The notes below the pieces were generated by a model. That model saw only the letters and a program-made list of their open reading frames with translations, did not search any database and was not told the DNA's origin. DNA of 26,221 bases from a virus, in the IMG/VR virus record IMGVR_UViG_3300045012_000097, positions 1 to 26,221 of that record; one strand, given 5' to 3'. The position numbers and the translations under genes are program-made. Positions 21,703-26,221 of the stretch are shown here, piece after piece (positions within the stretch are counted from its first letter, which is position 1; every line of letters starts with the position of its first letter).

Positions 21703-23475
21703 ATGTTCCAAGGCATCGACCCACAGCGCGCCATAAATATGGTATCGCAATCTACAGTTATTGCGATTGATACAGAAACAACGGGATTAACAGTCCATGA
21801 TCGAGTATGTGGATGGGTGTTTACCGACGACTATGCAAGCATCTACGTACCCACTCGTCACTTGGGTGGAGGCAATATTCTCAATGCGGACGAATTCGAG
21901 AGAGTACTTGCTTTGTCTTTTCGAGATCGATCCAGGCGCGGATTTCGGACCATCGGGCATAGTCTTGGTTTCGACCTTCGCATGGCGGGAAAACACGGAG
22001 TCTTCCCCGAATTCCCCCTGGAAGACACGATGATCAATGAGGCACTTATCAGTGACATTACTAGGGGATACGGACTCGACGACTGTTGCACTCGTCATGG
22101 CGTTACTGCTAAGCTTGGTGATGCTGTTTACCGTGCCATTGCTAGTAGATTTGGTGGAATGCCCGACCGTAAAGCGATGGCTAATTTTCACCGAATGGCA
22201 GGCGATGATCCTGACGTTGTTGATTATGCTACGGGTGATGGGATATCCACTCTAGAGCTGTGGAAAGCTCAGCAAAAGATGCTCGACGATCACGAATTAC
22301 GGGTTCCCTGGAAGTTGGAGTGCCAACTTATTCACAGGGTGGCGCGTCTTCACCGACGCGGAATGAAAGTGGATGGAGAATATGGAGAGCAACTTCGAGG
22401 ACCGACCGGAATTCTTGAGACGAAAATTGCCACGCTTCAATCGGCCTTTCCATATGGTTTTAACACCAACTCGCCAAAAGACGTTGAAGGTTTATACCGT
22501 CGTGCGGGATTCGGGGACGACGACTTCGCTCGCACCGAGAATGGGGCCGTTTCATTTACCGAAGGGTGGTTAAAGAATAACGAGATTGGCGAGCGAATCA
22601 TAGCGATCCGCCAGCTAAAAAAGGCTCGAGATTCGTTTGTTACGCCGCTCGTGGAGACGCATAATGTTAAGGGACGAGTTCATCCTGTACTCAATCAATC
22701 TAAATCTGACGACTACGGTGCGATCGGAGCGCGATTTAGCTGTTCTGAGCCGAATCTTCAAGCGTTCCCAAAACGAAATAAAGAAGTCGGGAAAGTCGTC
22801 CGACGACTCATCATTGCTGATGACGGTTTCGAGATTCAGGAAGGCGACGCCAAGCAGCAAGAGCCCAGATTGTTTGCATATTTCTCAGACGATGAGCGAT
22901 TACTTCAGGGATACCGCACCGGAACTATGGACATCCACGACATCACTTCCGCTGGTCTGGGATTGCACCGAGATATCGCTAAACGAATGGCCATGGGAAT
23001 CCTGACTGGCATGTCAGCTAAGGCACTGTCGGGGCACATGGGTTGGCCGTACCAACGAGCGCTCGATTACCACAACGCATTTTTAAAACAGCAATTCCCC
23101 GCCATCCGCAAATTTCAGAAGGCTGCGATGGGGGTATTTCTATCAAGCGGATATGTTAAGTCAATCACTGGCAGGAAAGCTCGTCTAGACGATAAGGAAT
23201 ACGCTTATCGCGCGGTGAGCCGAATCATTCAGAACTCTGGCGGCGATCTCATGAAAACTACGCTGCTCAGGGCATGCGAATATGAAGAGGCATACCCACA
23301 AGTTCAGCTGCTAATGACAATTCATGATTCGCTGATATGGCAACGCCAAGTCGGATTCAATACCAGCGAATTGGTGCGAGTGTGCGAGGCAGTTCCGAAT
23401 GAGTTCAAACTCGGTCTACCTATTCCTTATGAGGTCGGAACTGGAACAAACTGGGCAGAGGCATCCTATGGCTAG
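21703..23475 (+). CDS. dpoZ: Family A DNA polymerase with 3'-5' exonuclease, DpoZ candidate
   Basis: A 590-residue protein whose ATG follows GGAGATTTAC. The exonuclease has DTETTG (23-28), HSLGFDLR with Asp91, and YATGD (175-179): all catalytic carboxylates present. The polymerase has motif A GDAKQQEPR (Asp382), motif B RDIAKRMAMGILTG (423-436) and motif C IHDS (His541, Asp542). Unlike E. coli Pol I, the motif B Phe and Tyr positions are Met431 and Thr435, and the motif C Glu is Ser543. There is no 5' nuclease domain. In Z-genome phages, family A polymerases with active exonuclease (DpoZ) favour 2-aminoadenine over adenine. The symbol is proposed from PurZ and MazZ co-occurrence, not from a test. 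It overlaps the next gene by 8 nt. Confidence 0.88.
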   Translation: MFQGIDPQRAINMVSQSTVIAIDTETTGLTVHDRVCGWVFTDDYASIYVPTRHLGGGNILNADEFERVLALSFRDRSRRGFRTIGHSLGFDLRMAGKHGVFPEFPLEDTMINEALISDITRGYGLDDCCTRHGVTAKLGDAVYRAIASRFGGMPDRKAMANFHRMAGDDPDVVDYATGDGISTLELWKAQQKMLDDHELRVPWKLECQLIHRVARLHRRGMKVDGEYGEQLRGPTGILETKIATLQSAFPYGFNTNSPKDVEGLYRRAGFGDDDFARTENGAVSFTEGWLKNNEIGERIIAIRQLKKARDSFVTPLVETHNVKGRVHPVLNQSKSDDYGAIGARFSCSEPNLQAFPKRNKEVGKVVRRLIIADDGFEIQEGDAKQQEPRLFAYFSDDERLLQGYRTGTMDIHDITSAGLGLHRDIAKRMAMGILTGMSAKALSGHMGWPYQRALDYHNAFLKQQFPAIRKFQKAAMGVFLSSGYVKSITGRKARLDDKEYAYRAVSRIIQNSGGDLMKTTLLRACEYEEAYPQVQLLMTIHDSLIWQRQVGFNTSELVRVCEAVPNEFKLGLPIPYEVGTGTNWAEASYG

Positions 23476-23740
23476 ATTAGAAGACCACAAAGTCCCAATA
23501 CATTCCTGCCCCAATTGCAACAAAGAAATGGATGGGGCGATGGATGTAACTAATGCGCAGAGCCGCCCGCCAGAGAATGGGGATGTCGCGATATGCTTCT
23601 ACTGTTCTCACATCGCGATATATGAAGACGGTCAATTGCGAAACCCGAACGACGAAGAAATGAAGGACATTGCCGGAGATATCGATGTTGTTCACGCCAT
23701 AAATGCGATTGCGCACGGCAGGAGCGCAAAGAAGGGTTGA
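23468..23740 (+). CDS. Small four-Cys zinc protein
   Basis: In this 90-residue protein, CPNC (residues 15-18) and CFYC (43-46) form a zinc ribbon separated by 24 residues. The C-terminal half is helical and acidic. The ATG overlaps the polymerase end, so it is translationally coupled. Role unknown; proximity suggests replication or transcription accessory. Its stop TGA is inside the next -35 box. Confidence 0.72.
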   Translation: MARLEDHKVPIHSCPNCNKEMDGAMDVTNAQSRPPENGDVAICFYCSHIAIYEDGQLRNPNDEEMKDIAGDIDVVHAINAIAHGRSAKKG

Positions 23741-23765
23741 CGGTGTGCACGCGCTGTGTTAAAAT
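23737..23765 (+). promoter_or_regulatory. Sigma70-type promoter for the Z-biosynthesis operon
   Basis: TTGACG, a 17 bp spacer, TAAAAT with the extended -10 TGT. The predicted start near 23772 lies 2-5 nt before the first start codon. It would drive 23777 through PurZ, MazZ and beyond. Confidence 0.8.
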
Positions 23766-23776
23766 GGGAGACGATG

Positions 23777-23986
23777 ATGGCGGAGCGAATAGGTGACGAA
23801 TTACATGAGTTCGAGGCTCGAGTGGAACATTCCACACAGAAGGCTTGGCTAGTGATTGACACCATGTCAAATAACCAAGCCTGGCTTCCCAAGTCGATCG
23901 GGCGCATCGTTCGCGACGTCGACCCAGAAGGGTTAACTATATTCGCTGCCCCCGATTGGTGGGTGAAGAAAAATAGGTTCATCTGA
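23777..23986 (+). CDS. Small protein, first gene of the Z operon
   Basis: This is a 69-residue protein. Two tandem ATGs (23774 and 23777); the second is spaced 6 nt from GGGAG. A mixed fold with a beta-like middle (KAWLVIDTMS; IVRDVDPEGLTIFAAPDWW). The stop overlaps the next ATG (TGATG). Function unknown. Confidence 0.65.
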   Translation: MAERIGDELHEFEARVEHSTQKAWLVIDTMSNNQAWLPKSIGRIVRDVDPEGLTIFAAPDWWVKKNRFI

Positions 23987-24180
23987 TGGTATACGATAAT
24001 CCAAACCACGCCCCAAAAGCCTATTCGACGAAATACTACAAATGCGATGCATGTGAACATCTGCACGTTGTACTGGTAGATAAAGACGATAAATACATCG
24101 CAACTGCAGTCATCAGTCGCGACGTGCTAGAACACATGTTCAAGGTGATTGACGATGATCCAACTATTCTGACGCAATGA
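23986..24180 (+). CDS. Small protein with CxxC and His residues
   Basis: The 64-residue protein has CDACEHLH at about residues 20-27, which could bind one metal ion, followed by a strand and a helix (HVVLVDKDDKYIATAVISRD; EHMFKVIDD). It is coupled at both ends (TGATG, ATGA). Function unknown. Confidence 0.68.
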   Translation: MVYDNPNHAPKAYSTKYYKCDACEHLHVVLVDKDDKYIATAVISRDVLEHMFKVIDDDPTILTQ

Positions 24181-24569
24181 CCGAAGAGAGCCAACTCAAG
24201 ACAGAGCTTGTGAAGCAATGTAAGGCTATGGGTTGGTACGCTCGCCGAATAGAGGATAAATTCGCCGTTGGTATTCTGGACATTCACATCGTTCCCACAA
24301 ACTGTCAGACACTATTCGTAGAGGCCAAGGTGACTGATGGGCTGGTATTCCGACCGACCGAGCGGCAATTCATCGAGGGACGACGCATTATCGAGGCAAG
24401 AGGATTCGCGCAGCCGGTACTAATCGGTTGGCGACAAGACATAATGCACATCGCGGATTGGGCCAGGGAAGCGTATATAACGCGCGCGTTCAAACAACCA
24501 TCGAACATGAACTATGCCCAAACAATCGGAGAGTGGCTTCATGGGAAACAATACAATAACCAGTCTTAG
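24177..24569 (+). CDS. VRR-NUC / PD-(D/E)XK-type nuclease
   Basis: The 130-residue protein has an N-terminal helix ESQLKTELVKQCKAMGW, then the catalytic core GILDIHIV (Asp at about residue 35) and LFVEAK (Glu and Lys at about 49-51), followed by a helix with QRF-like TERQFIEGRRI. This is the order of the small VRR-NUC and Holliday-junction-resolvase-like nucleases, usually structure-specific. In a replication operon it probably resolves branched DNA or acts before packaging. Catalytic residues appear intact. It starts with an ATGA overlap and overlaps the next gene by 29 nt. Confidence 0.8.
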   Translation: MTEESQLKTELVKQCKAMGWYARRIEDKFAVGILDIHIVPTNCQTLFVEAKVTDGLVFRPTERQFIEGRRIIEARGFAQPVLIGWRQDIMHIADWAREAYITRAFKQPSNMNYAQTIGEWLHGKQYNNQS

Positions 24570-24831
24570 CAGCATCGAAATGAGCGTAAAAGAATTGGTG
24601 GCGCGCAGAGCCTTGACTCATGGTAGTTGGGCCGAAACGGCAAGAGTAGCTCAGAATATTAAGAATGCGATGGGTAGTTCTCCAAATTGGCCGAACTTAG
24701 CAGACAGCCAGAAAGAAGGGCTAGACATGATTGCGCAAAAGATAGCGCGTATCCTGACTGGGAACATGAATGCTGATGAGCATTGGGAAGACATAGCTGG
24801 TTACATCGAGTTGATAAGGCGGGGACTGTGA
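24541..24831 (+). CDS. DUF6378-like phage protein
   Basis: A 96-residue protein. The ATG at 24541 follows GGAG with 9 nt spacing. The sequence RALTHGSWAETARVAQNIK, NWPNLADSQKEGLDMIAQKI, then ILTGN and EHWEDIAGY match the DUF6378 pattern, a helical phage protein common near nucleotide-metabolism genes such as MazG-type hydrolases. The role is unknown; its all-alpha shape and Asp/Glu placement recall NTP-pyrophosphohydrolase folds, but no full motif is seen. Its stop overlaps the PurZ start (GTGA). Confidence 0.75.
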   Translation: MGNNTITSLSSIEMSVKELVARRALTHGSWAETARVAQNIKNAMGSSPNWPNLADSQKEGLDMIAQKIARILTGNMNADEHWEDIAGYIELIRRGL

Positions 24832-25886
24832 GCAGCCTATTCGCGTCGACTGGCCTCCACGTAATGGCGGGAGGTCAATATGGCTCCGAGGGCAAGGGCC
24901 TGCTCGCCGCTTGGCTCGCAGAACGCGCTATCGAGGAGAACATTCCATTCAACGGCGTCATTACAAGCGCGGGGCCGAATAGCGGACACACCAGCTATTT
25001 CGGCGATCGTAAGATTGTGCTGAAACAGCTGCCTACCTTCGCAGTTCACATGAGCTTACGAGGGTGGCACATTCCAGTCTACTTTTCGGCGGGATCGGTG
25101 ATCAATGCCGAAATACTGGTATCGGAACACAACGCATTCCAGGGCATCCCCATCTATATTCACCCATGCGCGACGGTAGTTCTCGAAAAGGATAGGGTGG
25201 CCGAACATGATGCCTCTAGTAGCATATTCGCTGTTGCTGGAACCCGCAGTGGAACCGGTGCGGCTATTGCTCGCAAAGTCCGTCGGGATATTTCCGCTAT
25301 TTATTACAACTATTCTCAGCGCTTGTTTCCCTATTATGAAAGTATTGTTGATCTGGATTATCATCCGTATTTTATGGAGATATCACAAGGATTTTCACTA
25401 GGATTGAACGAGGCCAAATTCTACCCTAACGTAACCAGCCGCGAATGTACGTTCATGCAGGGAATGGCCGATTCCCGCCTCCCGCCAACGTATTATAAAC
25501 GAGGCTATCTGGCGTTCCGAACTTATCCGATCCGAGTCGGGAATTCCGATGGGTTCAGTAGCGGAGATTGGTATCAGGATCAGCAAGAAACCACCTGGGA
25601 TGCGATAGGCGTTCCCGCCGAATATACGACCGTAACTAAGCGGGTGCGCCGTGTCGCCACGTTCAGCTGGAACCAGTTCAAAGATTCGGTGACAGCGAAT
25701 GCGCCGACGCACGTGTTCCTAAACTATATGAACTACCTCCATATCAAAGAGCAGCTAGAGTTCTACGAGAAACACCGACAGGTAAGGAATGTTTCCCTTG
25801 GAGAAAATTACAAGTTTATCTTCGGGCATGGGCCTCGAGTGGAGCAAGTTAACGATCAGGATTCCCCCGGAATTGAGAGCATATGA
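24828..25886 (+). CDS. purZ: PurZ: N6-succino-2-amino-dAMP synthase (PurA homologue)
   Basis: The 352-residue protein joins dGMP and aspartate (using ATP or dATP) to give the precursor of 2-amino-dAMP (dZMP), then processed by host enzymes. It starts at GTG in a GTGA overlap behind AAGGCGGGG. The loop GGQYGSEGKG (15-24) aligns with PurA's GxQWGDEGKG, with the catalytic Asp replaced by Ser20, the hallmark separating PurZ from PurA. Other PurA-family blocks: GPNSGHT, a reshaped IMP-loop equivalent GTRSGTGAA, RTYPIRVG and TTVTKRVRRVATFS. Length fits phage PurZ (about 340-360) and is shorter than bacterial PurA (about 430). MazG-like gene follows directly. The reaction is known for the family and inferred here. 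Confidence 0.9.
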   Translation: MSSLFASTGLHVMAGGQYGSEGKGLLAAWLAERAIEENIPFNGVITSAGPNSGHTSYFGDRKIVLKQLPTFAVHMSLRGWHIPVYFSAGSVINAEILVSEHNAFQGIPIYIHPCATVVLEKDRVAEHDASSSIFAVAGTRSGTGAAIARKVRRDISAIYYNYSQRLFPYYESIVDLDYHPYFMEISQGFSLGLNEAKFYPNVTSRECTFMQGMADSRLPPTYYKRGYLAFRTYPIRVGNSDGFSSGDWYQDQQETTWDAIGVPAEYTTVTKRVRRVATFSWNQFKDSVTANAPTHVFLNYMNYLHIKEQLEFYEKHRQVRNVSLGENYKFIFGHGPRVEQVNDQDSPGIESI

Positions 25887-26124
25887 ACATGACATGCGGC
25901 GCATGTTCGATGCGATGGTATACAAGCTTCGCAAGAATGCCCATAAAGGAAAGTGGGAACACGGGCGCGTCGTCGAATATATGAACCATCTCCGCGAGGA
26001 AGTAGTGGAACTATCCAACGCCATCGAGGAAGGAAAGAATACCGTGGAGATAATCCTCGAAGCTGCCGACGTGGCGAATATGGCGCTAATTCTGTGCGCA
26101 ATGGCGATCGACGGGAGGGACTAA
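25789..26124 (+). CDS. mazZ: MazG-like dNTP pyrophosphohydrolase, MazZ candidate
   Basis: The 111-residue protein has the all-alpha NTP-pyrophosphohydrolase signature: a KxxK-W lead (KNAHKGKWEH), EEVVE at ~71-75 and EAAD at ~92-95, the metal-binding EExxE...ExxD arrangement. In Z-genome phages MazZ turns dGTP (and GTP) to the monophosphate that PurZ uses, so its place straight after PurZ fits. The start is not certain: the ATG at 25789 has CAGG 6 nt upstream and overlaps PurZ by 98 nt; an ATG at 25828 has no clear ribosome site. The stop overlaps the next start (TAATG). Confidence 0.82.
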   Translation: MFPLEKITSLSSGMGLEWSKLTIRIPPELRAYEHDMRRMFDAMVYKLRKNAHKGKWEHGRVVEYMNHLREEVVELSNAIEEGKNTVEIILEAADVANMALILCAMAIDGRD

Positions 26125-26221
26125 TGGACGATAAACAGATCGTAGATCTCGCCGTGGAAACAGCCAAGATGATGGTTAGAGCAGCGGTGCAAACGATTGG
26201 TGATGTTGATGATGAAACACG
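26124..26221 (+). CDS. Partial gene at right edge, unknown
   Basis: ATG at 26124 overlaps the MazZ stop (TAATG) behind GGGAGGGA. Only 32 codons are visible (MDDKQIVDLAVETAKMMVRA...), predicted helical. It is too short for identification; DatZ would be an attractive candidate by context but there is no HD motif in the visible part. Confidence 0.6.
   Translation, partial: MDDKQIVDLAVETAKMMVRAAVQTIGDVDDET

Noticed and set aside
21528-21770. Short plus-strand frame spanning the polymerase leader
   Set aside because: It overlaps the ends of two real genes and the leader hairpin and has no ribosome site.
24828-25886. Ordinary adenylosuccinate synthetase (PurA)
   Set aside because: The catalytic Asp of the GDEGKG loop is Ser, the IMP-loop region differs (GTRSGTG), the protein is about 80 residues shorter than bacterial PurA, and a MazG-like gene follows, all favouring PurZ.
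1-26221. CRISPR array, insertion sequence, integrase or attachment site
   Set aside because: No regular spaced repeats, transposase, integrase or long direct repeats were seen; the window gives no sign of lysogeny genes beyond HTH proteins.

Overview
The window is a 26 kb piece of a tailed double-stranded DNA phage genome of podovirus type. It has a TerL, a P22-like portal, a scaffold-like protein, a PrimPol-helicase and a family A DNA polymerase. The most informative feature is the right end: a PurA-like protein whose catalytic-loop Asp is replaced by Ser (GGQYGSEGKG), followed by a MazG-like pyrophosphohydrolase. With the polymerase, this is the PurZ / MazZ / DpoZ gene set of phages that replace adenine with 2-aminoadenine (base Z), as in S-2L and vibriophage phiVC8. 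The third known partner, DatZ (an HD-domain dATPase), is not visible here and could lie beyond the right edge. A phage-borne PEP-CTERM protein (VPEPSTWAM, membrane segment, Arg cluster) suggests a Gram-negative, exosortase-bearing host. I infer an alphaproteobacterium, which is not proven.

Layout. Positions 1-7442 are read on the minus strand and hold the packaging and head genes: HNH endonuclease, TerS-like protein, coiled-coil/poly-Gln protein, TerL, a small protein resembling the Acb2/Tad1 cyclic-nucleotide sponge, a Pro/Gly-rich protein, portal, an 84-residue protein and a scaffold-like protein that runs off the left edge. Positions 7443-7756 are a divergent control region with a perfect-arm operator-like palindrome. 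From 7757 to the right end everything is read on the plus strand: a first regulatory-looking gene, a roughly 590 bp non-coding stretch with two perfect hairpins, many small early genes (several with Zn-binding or HTH-like motifs), PrimPol-helicase (14201), a cassette of small genes including an Ig-like and a Pro-rich protein (17278-19335), the PEP-CTERM gene in its own promoter/terminator cassette (19390-20163), the polymerase operon (20188-23740) and the Z-biosynthesis operon (23737 to the end).

Control. I find 14 host-type promoters, 11 on the plus and 3 on the minus strand. All have TTGAC(A/G), exactly 17 bp of spacer, and an extended -10 of the form TGN-TANNNT. No RNA polymerase gene is seen, so transcription by the host sigma70-type enzyme is likely. 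Genes inside each unit are tightly coupled by ATGA, GTGA, TGATG and TAATG overlaps. Large hairpins sit just upstream of the ribosome binding sites of both the PrimPol-helicase and the DNA polymerase genes. Three paralogous proteins of unknown function (7757, 11532, 16777) are each the first gene behind one of these promoters.
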